From Tipula vernalis (Eukaryota; Arthropoda; Insecta; Diptera; Tipulidae): a stretch of 64,000 nucleotides of DNA. Made by a program: the position numbers and the translations under genes. This document shows, one piece after another, positions 34,201-44,744 of this stretch (positions are counted from its first letter, which is position 1; each line of letters begins with the position of its first letter). Where the stretch lies: NCBI GenBank assembly GCA_958295665.1, contig OY282558.1, positions 51,529,389 to 51,593,388 of the forward strand, in the 5' to 3' direction. Under the pieces are notes generated by a model, which saw only the letters and a program-made list of their open reading frames with translations, was not told the DNA's origin and searched no databases.

Positions 34201-35455
34201 AAAAATTAATTTTGACTTAAAAATTTCATAATTTTATGTTTCTTACTTTGAATACAGTCGATAATTATTTTTATCATTGGGTGTCATGACCTATGTTATT
34301 TCGTTAAAAAATAGGTTTATCGATTAGACCGATTAGAATGTTTTTGCACTTCTAAACTTAGCGTAAAATAATGCACAGGTTCAACATAATCCAACATGCT
34401 AGAAAAAAATTTGATTTGACGCCTCTAAATTGCTAACAAAAATAAAGTTTTCGTTATAAAAAAATTTCAAAAGTATAAGGTAAAAAATACAATATTGGAC
34501 AAACAAGTAGAACTTTTTCCATAAGATACAAAGAATATATTAATACAAGGTTTTTAAAATTCTGTAATGTTTCATGAATTAAATAACTTTACATAGAATA
34601 TCACAGTTTTTTGAATGTCGAACGAATATTCAAAGTGATAAAAGTTTTGCATTTTTTAATTAATTCCGCTCAATAAAATTAACAAAATTTGGAAAAATTT
34701 TTAAATTATAAAATAACTCAAACTTTTTTTATAATTGTAAATTTTACTAAAGTTTATAACAAATCGGAAAGTTTAACCAAATTTTAAATTTTATTTGCCG
34801 AAATTTTATGAATTCTTAGGCTTACTTGTTTAAATTTCGAGGATTTCATTCAATAAATTCTGATAATTTTACTTTAAGTCATTTTGTTTTTTTTTTAATT
34901 AACGAGGATTTGTGACATGGAGAAGAAATTCTATTTTTTTTTTTCGCCCATTCTGTAGGAAGTCAGAATGAGCCACAACATAATATATCTAATGTAGTTC
35001 GAGAGTGTTACATGACTTAAGTACTGTACAAGCTAATGGTGCTTGTTTTGGAGGTTAAAGTTTTAGATATTGTCCATAAAATGTCATAGTTCCACTGTTT
35101 TATAGGTTTGATATAAAAAAGGAAGGAAAATTGAGTTGATAAAAATTTGACTATGACGATGAATATTTAAGAAAGATTTTTAAACATCATGAATTCTCAA
35201 TATTTGAAAATATTAGATGCTCCCATTTAGTTTGTCAAAAAGTTCAGAATCGTTTAAACCAGCCATGCCACAATTAAACATTTAATCAATAAACTCAACG
35301 CTTTGGTAATCAAACACATCAAAGAATTCGGTATTGTATAAAACAAAGACAAATGTGTTTTTAGGACAAAAAGCACATCATATAGAGTAAAAGAAGATCG
35401 TCAAAAACAATCAAGCAACCAAAAATAGTGACACAATAACTTTAGATTATTTCTT
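31284..35455. other. Single-copy-looking AT-rich stretch
   Basis: No protein domain, structural RNA or transposon was recognised. It holds a CA microsatellite at 31886-31900, T-runs near 32362-32381 and 34920-34945, and scattered 'tatgtatatatgtaagtaca' tracts near 33915. It may be intron or intergenic DNA of a large gene, which the sequence alone cannot decide. Confidence 0.4.
31886..31900. repeat. CA microsatellite
   Basis: A run of (AC)n, 'acacacacacacaca', continuing into 'ttcacatatacaaatataaa'. Confidence 0.9.
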
Positions 35456-35712
35456 TACATAAGTCGTATTTCCATGAAAATTTTACAACACAAATTGCTT
35501 GCGACAGACGAATTAAATAATTCAAACCAAAAGTTTGAATTATCTAATTCATTCCAAATTTTAGTTATACCACCTGACAACAGATGCCAAATTGTTCTTT
35601 CTCTGTGTTGTTTTATTTCAATTCGAAAAAATAATTCGCGATTTGTTTTCATGAGAAACACTAATTCAAAAATAATTCGAATTAAATTTTTCTCATGGAA
35701 ATACAGCTATAA
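35456..35712. mobile_element. Palindromic MITE-like element
   Basis: The ends are inverted: 'gtcgtatttccatgaaaatt' (from about 35463) against 'tttttctcatggaaatacag' (to about 35706). An internal hairpin lies at 35512-35552 ('gaattaaataattcaaac' against 'gtttgaattatctaattc'). Two overlapping open frames on opposite strands (87 and 68 codons) are by-products of this symmetry and not genes. Mobility is an inference. No target duplication was established. Confidence 0.5.
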
Positions 35713-35724
35713 TGTCACATCAAC

Positions 35725-35780
35725 TCAGCGTCCTTGATATACATTTATGCTATCAGCGTCCTTGATATACATTTATGCTA
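35725..35780. repeat. Perfect 28 bp tandem duplication
   Basis: Two exact copies of the 28-base unit starting 'tcagcgtccttgatatacat' (35725-35752 and 35753-35780). It lies 75 bp from the SINE. Confidence 0.95.
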
Positions 35781-35855
35781 AACTTGTAAAAGGTTAATTA
35801 TGAGTTTTGAAGGCTTTTTGCAAAAGAGGTTCTATAAAAAGTACCAAATTTTTCA

Positions 35856-35869
35856 TAGCATTTAATATC
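35856..35869. repeat. SINE target-site duplication (left)
   Basis: TAGCATTTAATATC, identical to 36232-36245. Confidence 0.9.
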
Positions 35870-36231
35870 CTCCTCCTCTTCTTTGAAACTCTGCAATCTG
35901 TTCTGTGGCTCTAGGCACTTCCAACTCTTTCGCAGTTCCCTTTTACCGTCCTACCTTACGCAGTTAAGCCAAATCGAGGACGAACGGCTATAGACCCGTT
36001 TCTGTATAAACCACCTGCACATTGCATTGCTTCATGCCAACCTATAGGGCTGACATGTAAGGTGGGTCGGGCCCATGGATTCTGCACTCTCAACTAGGGG
36101 TCATAGATGTGTTCATCTTCATCACCGATCGTAATCAGATTATGAAAAATCCCTTTTGCATCCCCCCGGATTCGAACCTGGCACCTCCCGATCCAACCGC
36201 CGCAGCTTTAACCACTGCACCGTTTGCTCGG
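35870..36231 (-). mobile_element. tRNA-derived SINE
   Basis: Read on the minus strand from 36231, the element starts with a tRNA-like head. An A-box-like GTGCAGTGGTTA lies at 36210-36221, and a perfect B box GGTTCGAATCC lies at 36178-36168, followed by a run of G. Together these form an internal RNA polymerase III promoter. A body of about 290 bp without coding capacity follows. The 3' end (35870-35890 on the plus strand) is a GAGGAGGAGG-type simple tail rather than poly(A). Perfect 14 bp target-site duplications flank it, the hallmark of LINE-mediated insertion. An open frame of 65 codons across the head is spurious. The identity of the duplications suggests a fairly recent insertion. The family name is unknown to me. 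Confidence 0.88.
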
Positions 36232-36245
36232 TAGCATTTAATATC
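36232..36245. repeat. SINE target-site duplication (right)
   Basis: TAGCATTTAATATC, identical to 35856-35869. Confidence 0.9.
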
Positions 36246-36518
36246 TCAGGTGAGATGTTAATTTCCAGTGGAGTGGGGTAACGATTGAAACAAAACTTTA
36301 ATTTTAAATTTAAAGTTGAACAACGCCACACCACCACAGAAATATATCTAATATAGATTTTCTAAATTTCATCATCTAAAAGAGGTAAAGGAGAAGTTGT
36401 TATTCCTACTTCAACATTTCATTTTAAATTGGGTATGGGACTGTTAACTAAATTTTGTAAATTTTGGGTTTTGGGTTTACATATGTTTATTGTATATTCT
36501 GAATATGAAATATTTGGG

Positions 36519-36905
36519 ATCCGCTCAAAACGCGATATTTCAAAACGCTATATGACGAAACGAGAGAAAGTACAAAACGCGATATTTCAATACGCGATAA
36601 GGTACACAACGCGATATTTCACGATATTTTCATTTAATAAAATTTTCCTTCACCTTTATGATCAAATTGAACATGGCACTATATGTGTTTTGAAATATCG
36701 CGTTTTGTACCTATCGGGTTTTAAAATATCCCGTTTTTAATTATCGCGTTTTGTACTTTATCGCTAAATCATATCGCGTTTTGAAATATTGCGTTTTGAA
36801 ATATTGCGTTTCGTGCGTTTGAAATATCGTGTTTTGTTCCTATCGGGTTTTAAAATATCGCGTTTTGTCAAATCGCGTTTTAACATTTCGTGTTTCAAAT
36901 GGGAC
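36519..36905. repeat. Inverted array of GCGATATTTCAAAAC-type short units
   Basis: The left half (36519-36630) repeats units such as 'caaaacgcgatatttc', 'caatacgcgataaggtac' and 'cacaacgcgatatttc'. The right half (36681-36905) repeats the reverse complement: 'tgaaatatcgcgttttgtac', 'ctatcgggttttaaaatatc' and 'cgtttcgtgcgtttgaaata'. About 50 bp of ordinary sequence separates the halves. Units are roughly 14-24 bp and vary in the GCG core. The whole could fold into a long imperfect hairpin. Open frames of 103 and 60 codons here are products of the repeat. The left edge carries GGGATCCGCTC, matching the flank of the array at 9396-9510. Confidence 0.8.
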
Positions 36906-39179
36906 TCGATATATTTACGTTGACCAAATTTTAAGAAATAGAACATTAATGAATTTTAAATCAGAATTTGTTTTCAGTCTGAAATTTGTCAAAATGTTTT
37001 TTTTTATTTAACAGAACTAATTCGTAAACTGACGAATGCCGACCAATATTGGAGATAAAGACCGAATTGGAGCAAAAGTTAATTATGTGTTGTTGTCTAA
37101 CCAGGATACAGACAAAAATCTTGCTTGAAAGGTAAACAAAATTTGTTACCTAGTTTTAGGAATTTTAGAACGTCCCGAACAATTCCCAAACCTGTTGATT
37201 TGATTTTTCATGTCTCATGATTAACATTTTCGTATCCCATAGCTCGGGTTGTTTTTCATGCAGCAATGAAATGTTAGGTTGGTGAAGAAACATTTGGACA
37301 GATCAATTTTGAAAATTTTCCAATTTCGATTTCGGGTAGTATCTTAGAATTTTGAAAAAATCTTCAAAGGTGCGGGCCGGAAAAACATTTTAATTTTAAT
37401 TATTAGCTTTGATATTTCGTTATTGAGCCACACAATATTTTTAAAGTTTCTTTAACTACCAAAAAATAGTTCATGGGCGGTTAATCGATTTGGCAAAATT
37501 TTGTTAACGATTTGTCGGATTTTATTGGTGCCGATTAGTCGATCATCGATTAAAGCAAATTTTATTTATTTCAAAAAATTTACAAAACATTTTTATTTTT
37601 ATTTCATTTGTTTAGGGAGAGAGGCCGAAATTAAAGTTTTGTTTGTGCAAATAATAGCAAGGTATTGTGCATCACAGAATTTTCAGTAACTCGACCATAC
37701 AGGAACTCGAATTATTAGAACAATTAACTTTATAGAAATATTACCGATGCTTGGTTGGTTGGCTAACCTTTATAACTTGAAACACCTTTAATTTCAATTT
37801 TTTTTAGAGTGTCTTTGGTTCAATAATTATCTAAGATGTGAAACGGCTCAACTTTCGATGTCAACAAATGATTCTAAATAAAGGTAAAATATACAAATTT
37901 ACCTATATTTGAGGGTAGGCTACATATAATCAGTAAACCTCACATGGTGAGGTGGACAAAAAGTTGACAAAAAAAAGCAGAAAAATGCGGAAAATTTAAG
38001 AAATATCAGATACAAAGGTGTGGTATTTCCTAGTGGATATTTGAGTGTTTTTTTTTTATGTGAAAAGTGAATATTGAGAGAATTTTGTCGAGAGCAGAAC
38101 GTCGCGAGGAGCCGGAGAATTTACATTCGGTAAGGCCCTAACTGGACAATTAGAGAAAAATGTGTAGCTAGCATAAGAAAATCGAGTGAATAATAACGAG
38201 AACGGATTTTGTTTCTTTCCTTGTCCGAAACAGTGCGTAACAAATTCTTACCCTCCAAACAGTCGCTTCCCATTGCTACACGCAGCCATACACGCAGGCT
38301 GGCGCCCAAACAAATTACGGAATTTTAAGTCGCATACGTCACAGATGACGCACGGAATTTAGAAATTTCTAAAGAGTTTCGGATTTATTGGAATCTATAA
38401 ATGTTCGAAAATTTAAAAATTAATCACACAATAAACGCTGGTCCAACCGGTTATGGTTTCTTCAGACATCTAGCATTATACTAAAAAAACAATCTCAAAG
38501 ACTCAATGGACGGAATAAGTAAACTTAAATGCTTATCTCCCAAGCGCATTTCGGACAGTGGAAGTAATTACACACTTTTGAGGGAAATCGACCGAAATAT
38601 TGTAGCTAACACCTTTTCATAAACTGTGCTGTTTTGATACAATAGCGATTAATTGCGAAAATTTCTTCCGGACTTGGTGGGGTATGTTTAATTTCAAGAA
38701 TATGAAGATTGTTGTGAGCCTGTCCTATACGATGTTCTCTGTTATTTCTATGTATAGGGATGTTTTTACACATTTTTGCTTTACAAGAAGCGGCTTGTTG
38801 GTTGAAACAAAAAATATTTTCTAAAAAATTGCTGCAGGCAAGTCGCGGCTTACTAGAACGGTGCGGCTTATAAGGGAAAATCAATATAGCTAACAAATGG
38901 TTAGAAAGGATTGCCGTCTATTCTCGTACCATTGCAGTATCTTAGATTCTTACCAAAAGATTTATTTATTTTGCTTAATCGTTCCCAATATGAAATAATT
39001 TGATTTTAATACGTTTGTGCATACTTAGTAGTTGGAAAAAATACTACCAACATTTTTATTTAAAATTCGCATTCTATTTTAATTCGTAAATCAAAATTTT
39101 TATGGTACAAAGCGAGCTTTATGAATTTACAATGCTTTTGTCCTCATAACCTAGGAAATTCTATTTTTTTTGTGAATTT
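36906..39179. other. No identified gene
   Basis: A segment near 37015-37060 ('taattcgtaaactgacgaat', 'gccgaccaatattggagata') recurs in diverged form near 40108-40155 ('gccgaccaatgtcgatgata'), so part of this stretch belongs to a dispersed repeat. A minus-strand frame at 38896-38606 (96 codons, ending HTPPSPEEIFAINRYCIKTA and onwards) is less AT-biased in residue use than most chance frames, but I recognise no family. Confidence 0.35.
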
Positions 39180-39840
39180 GAGAGACTATAAATTTCAGAT
39201 TTTCAAATAAATTTCAAACTTAAAGAATTTTAATTTTGGAAATTTTCAGAATAAAGTAATTAGAATTAAAATATTAAATTCAACAATAAAATGAAAGAAT
39301 TATCAACTAGGTTTCGATCTGCGGGATTTCGCGTTACACGAATTTTTGTTTGGAACGATGCAAGCAGAACCAAAAGAAATCAGAATTTCATTTTTAAACA
39401 TTTTCTTAAAGTTTAAAAATTTGTTTTTAAAGCAAAGTTTTGCCTTTATCGTTCTTTTCGCAAATATTGTCAAATTAAAAAAGACTCTAAGATATTGGGT
39501 AGTCAACAACGTGGTTGCACAATAGTTCCGGTGGATAATCCAGGCTGATTTCAATGTGATTAAAACATGAAATATACGCCCTTCGGTACAACCACGCACC
39601 TAGGGAAGAATTCAATGGTGATACAATTGAATCGATTCTTTTGAAAATGACCAAAGCAGCATTTTTAGAAATTCGACTTTGGTCGTTTAAATTAATCGAT
39701 TAAATTTTAATTAAGAAATTTTAGCGTAATTAAAACAATACATAAAACTCGCTCAAAAACAAATTATTAAATACGCCACCAGACGTCGTTTAGGTTTGAT
39801 TTGGGCAGACCCTTGCTACACTACCGACTTTAATAAAGAA
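39180..39840. repeat. Duplicated AT-rich segment, copy 1
   Basis: Landmarks in order are 'ggaaattttcagaataaagt' (about 39238), 'aatattgtcaaattaaaaa' (39464), 'acctagggaagaattcaatg' (39598), 'tagcgtaattaaaacaa' (39723) and 'acgccaccagacgtcg' (39774). All recur in order in the second copy. Confidence 0.65.
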
Positions 39841-40839
39841 TCGCACAAATTTTTTTTTAATTAAAGTTTTGCAATTTTCAAAATTTGAATAAATTTAATT
39901 TAAAAAAAATTAATTTAAATGAAGTAATCTAATTAATATTTTTAATTTCTATTGGCAAACAAAACAACAAAATTTTTCATAAAATGAACCATAAATTCTT
40001 AAAATGAATCCTTTCTTCTTTTAACTCATGTTTGCCCAATTTTAAGAATTACGGCATTAGTGGTTATATATAAAATTGGGAAATTGGTCAAACGTTTTCT
40101 TTTATTATTTAAAAGAACAAATTCGGAAACGGACGTATGCCGACCAATGTCGATGATAAAATAAAAATTCAAACTGAACCAAGGTTTCTAAAATCTTTGA
40201 CGCTATCCAGTTATGTAGATTTTTTCAAGGATTCATGTAAAATTTGTATTTAACAGTTGGGCAAAAGTTAGATGACGGATCATAAAAAATGGAGCAAAAT
40301 TTAAATAATATCATTAAACTAAGTAATATTTCGAATTTCATTTTCAAAAGTTTTTTTTTAATTTTAAAAATGTATTTTTAAGAATCTTGTCAATTGAAAT
40401 TTATCAAAGTTTTCATGTTTCTTACTTCTTACTAATTCGCAAATTGTAACTTGTTCCCACAATGATTCGTGCGAAAAATTCAAGTTGATTTCAATGTGTA
40501 AAAACAAGAGATTTCAAAAAATATTTCATATTCTAATTGTTTGCACGGAAATTTCAAATTGCTAAGATGTACTTTCAAAAAATTTATTTCAATTTTGATC
40601 GTATTTGAGAATTGATTTATTAGGTTATTTAGCATTTCCGAAATTTAGCAATTACCTTAATAAGTAACAAATAAAAAAGTCGAATGTTGTATTGCAGACC
40701 ATGACTTAAAAACATGCACATGTTTAAATTTAAAGCTTAAAAATAAGACCGCGATTTATTCAGAAAGCAATCAAAAACTGGTTTAAAAAATTCAAACAAT
40801 TTTTAAATTCTGAGCATACGGGTAATATAATTCTATTTT

Positions 40840-41345
40840 ATATAAATTTCAAATTTCAAGAAATATTTTTTTAATAAATTTTAAATTTCAAAAATTTTTA
40901 ATTTGGAAATTTTAAGAATGAAGTAATTAAAATAAAACTCGGCAGTCCCAGTTTCTGCCAAGAGACTAAGAAGGCACCAAAGTATCAAATGCTTTGCACC
41001 ACGCGAATGAGACAACCAGAATTAAACATTTCAATTTTAAAAATTTAAAAATGTCGTTTTAAAGAATTTTGTCAACTCTGAAATTTATCAAAAAAAATTT
41101 ATTGTTTCTTACACTTACTAAATCTCGAATATTGTCAAATTAAAAATTCTATGATCCTTGGAAGTCATTAACTTGATTCCTTCAACTAAGCGCCTAGGGA
41201 TGAATTCAATGATGATAAAATTTTATTAAAGAAATTCTAGCGTAATTAAAACAACAAATTCAAAAACAAGCGCTCTCTCTTCAAAACAAATTTTCGGATA
41301 CGCCACTAGACGTCGTTATGATAGGATTTCGACTTATGTTTATTA
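40840..41345. repeat. Duplicated AT-rich segment, copy 2
   Basis: Landmarks are 'ggaaattttaagaatgaagt' (about 40904), 'aatattgtcaaattaaaaa' (41129), 'gcctagggatgaattcaatg' (41191), 'tagcgtaattaaaacaac' (41232) and 'acgccactagacgtcg' (41293). Offset from copy 1 shrinks from about 1665 to 1510 bp, so indels have accumulated. A third, fainter match lies around 40300-40470. Confidence 0.65.
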
Positions 41346-41517
41346 TTCGCATAGTATCGCGAAAAATTGATCTGAAATTATATGTGTTCTGCAATTTTTA
41401 CATAATTTAATTAAAATTTTAAATATCTTGTGGTAAATAAAACATTTAAATTTTCATAAAATTTTCCATATTCTAATTTTTGAAAATAATAAATAAAATG
41501 AATTCTAGTCCTGGATA

Positions 41518-41830
41518 ATTTTAATTTATATGATTTTAATATGTTCCGAAGATTGTAAGAGAATTTAATCCAGTTTCGAACTGATGAGCTTATGATTATG
41601 AAAAAATCAATCTTCTCATTAGGCCGCAGCGACTGGACTGATTATACCACAATTTACATTCTTTATACACAGAATGTACTGTACGTTATGTACTAGCGAA
41701 TCATACTAATACAGACAAATTCTCTTACAATTTTTTCTTCTTCTACGTGTTAATTTGTAAAACACATTTAAAATGGTCTAAGGACCGGTTGCATATTAGA
41801 AATTACACGAATTAATTAATTAACATTCAA
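41518..41830. mobile_element. Foldback element, copy 2 (left arm and spacer)
   Basis: The first about 210 bp match the left arm at 2034-2240 with few differences ('tgttccgaagattg', 'tgatgagcttatgattatga', 'gcgactggactgattatacc', 'tactagcgaatcatactaat'). The following spacer shares 'gaaattacacgaa.taattaattaacattcaaa' with the spacer of copy 1. The right arm is missing or reduced to 'ctcttacaattttttcttct'. The left boundary coincides with that of copy 1. Confidence 0.75.
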
Positions 41831-41839
41831 AAATTAAAA

Positions 41840-44235
41840 GTAATTTTAATTTAAATTTAAAAATAATTAGAACACCTGTTTGAGCTAATCTTAACGTCTT
41901 TGATTTCTATTCGATTTTTTAAATTCTTTAATTCATCAAAAATTGTGGTAAAGTAAAAAAAATCAATTATTTTATTCCGTACATACATACACGTAATATA
42001 GCAGTTTACATAGCTTTATGAATGTTAAAAATTAGATATATGGTAGAAATATTCAAAGGTGTTCCGCATCACAAAGATTAAGAATCACTGACCTCGAGTA
42101 TTTTAATCTTAGTTTAAATATTAATTTATCCGGTAATTAAGGAGAAAATTGATTGAATGCAGTTGACAGATTTATGTACATACGCATAATTAAGCACACA
42201 CACACTGGTGTCTTATAATTGGTCGAACAAGTTGTTGTTGCATATGTAAATTGATAAGACGATTGTAATTACCAGCCATTTACAATGTAATTAAATTATT
42301 AATAATTTATGTTATGGCATTAAATTGATTGAGTACTTTATGTCTGGGTCAATGGAATTTTATTCCGGATTGACGCGTAAATATCATGATACATAAAAAC
42401 ACACCATCCGAGCGCGCATAATAAATACATAAAGATACATAAGAGAACTGCGTGTGGCTCGATTTATGTTTTATGTTGTTCGAACGAATAAATTGCATTT
42501 AATTTATATACGTTTAAGAGTTGCATGATTTTTATGCAAAAATAGTACAACAACAATATTACGTACATAAGAAAATTTAACATTTTTTTTTATGTTTAAA
42601 AATTGCATATTTTATAGTTTTGTGTGTTGTGTACGAAAATAGAATAAAATTTGAATAAAAAAAATTTTGTTTACAACTTTATTACTTTTTAGTACATTTT
42701 TATCCTTTATCTACACAGACGTAAAAATTAAATTTAGTTTTATGTTTTATTTATTAGCGTTAGAAACGTCAATTTACAGTCTATATGTACAAGCATACCA
42801 AGTACAAATATAAACCATTTTGAACATTTTTTATTTTTTTACTGTTGACAGACGTTTCATAATGTTACAGACGAAAATTCGACTAATGACTAATTTGCAT
42901 TTGGTCATGTATCCGCACACAAAATTAAGAATTCAAAGACAGTATCCACACCATTATGTTTATACCAATTAGCTAGATAAATTCCAATCAATTTTTTTTT
43001 TTACACCAAATGAAATTTAATCAATAAAACTATTTTTATGTATTGATTGACACCCTATACGTGTACAACCATTATTCGTTTGTAAGATGACCGAAAAACA
43101 TAAAACAAAATATGTATCTTATCTCATCTAAGGCTGTGGTGTAATTTGATATGTATACGAGACAAATTCAATATCAAGATGTATGTTGTACCGAATTTTT
43201 ATGTTATTTATGTTTTATAATAAAAATACAATAATAATTATTTAATAAAATATCATATTCGATAGATACATTATAAGAAGCATAAAAAGCTATTAAAATA
43301 TTGTGATATGAGGTTTACATGAAAAAAATGAGAAATGTCGATAAAGATGAATATTTTATGAGAATTTTAGAGGCGGGTGGCTCGTCATAGGGGTGGAACA
43401 CATTTTGTTGGCGCCTAAAAATCAATTTATTACTTATCATCATAAATGTCACTCGCCACCTTGACCTCATACCTCATCATAAATGTCAGTCGCCACCTTG
43501 ACCTCCAAAATTAATTTCTAAAATTTTAAATTCGTAAACAGACAAAATTTCATACCAATACAATACTCATTAATTCGTATCGTAAGTATCGAGACAACTG
43601 AGAACTGATTTCGCTTAGAGTGTTGTTGAGTATGGTGAGAAGATTTCATCTGTTTAGTCGATAACTTCCTCATTCTACAAATATTAGAGAGCACTATTTG
43701 CCTTAATAGTAATTCTCTACTCAAAGTAGAATATTTACTTTCGGTTATTGAAAATTTGCGAGAGGGCTTCCGACAGTTTTAGACATTTCACTTGGTAAGT
43801 AACGTCACTTTTTGGATTTCTCCAAAATTTATTGACATTCGTAAGACCTTAACTTGGAATCATTTACACAAGCCGAAATTTCCAAATGGCTTTCTTTTAC
43901 CACATGTTCGAATATGAATTCAGAGAGTTCAAGTTTTTTATTCACTAATCTATCTGACACTGTCAGCGATCACCAGCCATTTCCCTCGTGTCGCGAACCA
44001 TTCAAGACGACATATTTTCAAAACCATTAAAAATTTCAAAATTTAAAGTGGTAATCATCATATTTGTAGTCTGGGACCGGTGTGAAGTTTTAGGACGCTT
44101 TATTTTTTGGACAACAATTTACGCGAGTGTACTTTGTGAAGTTTTTGAATAACAGATTTTAGACAAAATTAAATTTTTGGACATATGTCGAATGTGTACG
44201 TTTTTAACAGTGTGTTTCAAAAAATAAAAAACCTC
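41840..44235. other. Single-copy-looking AT-rich stretch
   Basis: No coding region or RNA gene was recognised. TAATTA-rich segments near 42260-42330 resemble noncoding DNA of fly genes, but no function can be inferred. A short tandem duplication at 43437-43506 is listed separately. Confidence 0.4.
43437..43506. repeat. 37 bp tandem duplication
   Basis: 'tcatcataaatgtcactcgc' starting at 43437 is repeated as 'tcatcataaatgtcagtcgc' at 43474. Both continue 'caccttgacct'. There are two units with one mismatch in the matched part. Confidence 0.85.
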
Positions 44236-44240
44236 TAACA

Positions 44241-44561
44241 TGACACGAGCCGTAAGGTTCTTGCAAAAAAATTTTGAAAATTAACAAATCGACAAATTTT
44301 GCATTGAACAATGATGTTGTTCTCTATTATACCAAATAGCACGGATCTTAGAGATTTGCTCATTTACTTTGTGACCATATAGGTTGTAAAGGGTAAATAT
44401 TGGGAAATGTTTACACTTTACAACCTGTATTATCAGCAATATTTGCTCTTAGAGCCAATCTCTGAGATTCGTGCTATTTGGTATATTAAACAACAACAAA
44501 ATTCGTCGATTTGTTAATTTTCAATAAAATTCTGCAAGTGCCCTACGACTCATACTCTAGC
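44241..44561. mobile_element. Foldback element with near-complete dyad symmetry
   Basis: The arms meet at about 44402 with almost no spacer: 'aggttgtaaagggtaaa' against 'tttacactttacaacct'. Moving outwards, 'accaaatagcacggatctta' pairs with 'gagattcgtgctatttggt', 'aaaattaacaaatcgac' with 'gtcgatttgttaatttt', and 'gttcttgcaaaaaaatttt' with 'aaaattctgcaagtgcc'. Arms are about 155 bp. It encodes no protein. Confidence 0.8.
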
Positions 44562-44744
44562 AAGAAAATTGGAAATGAATTTTAGAAATTATTTGAGGCT
44601 TATCGTATTTGAGAATAGCTTCATTTTTGTTAAATACATTGTTAATAGATGTACACGCGCATAAATATATGACTAAAAATTTAATTTTATCTAAAAACTT
44701 CAAATGTACACTTGTGTACATTTGTTGCCCAACAAAAAGGTTAC

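Noticed and set aside
35455..35737. Overlapping 87- and 68-codon frames on opposite strands
   Set aside because: Both are consequences of the palindromic MITE-like sequence.
36163..36230. A functional tRNA gene on the minus strand
   Set aside because: The B box and loop are good, but the element is flanked by 14 bp target duplications and continues into a long body, and I could not draw a proper acceptor stem. It is a SINE head.
36140..36337. 65-codon minus-strand frame with REVPGSNPGGCKRD
   Set aside because: This is the conceptual translation of the SINE's tRNA-like head and B box, not a protein.
36429..36740. 103-codon plus-strand frame
   Set aside because: It runs through the inverted GCGATATTTC array. 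The repeated KRD/KRY residues come from the repeat.
38606..38896. Transposon endonuclease or GIY-YIG domain in the 96-codon minus-strand frame
   Set aside because: Residue use looks slightly coding-like, but no catalytic motif could be placed.
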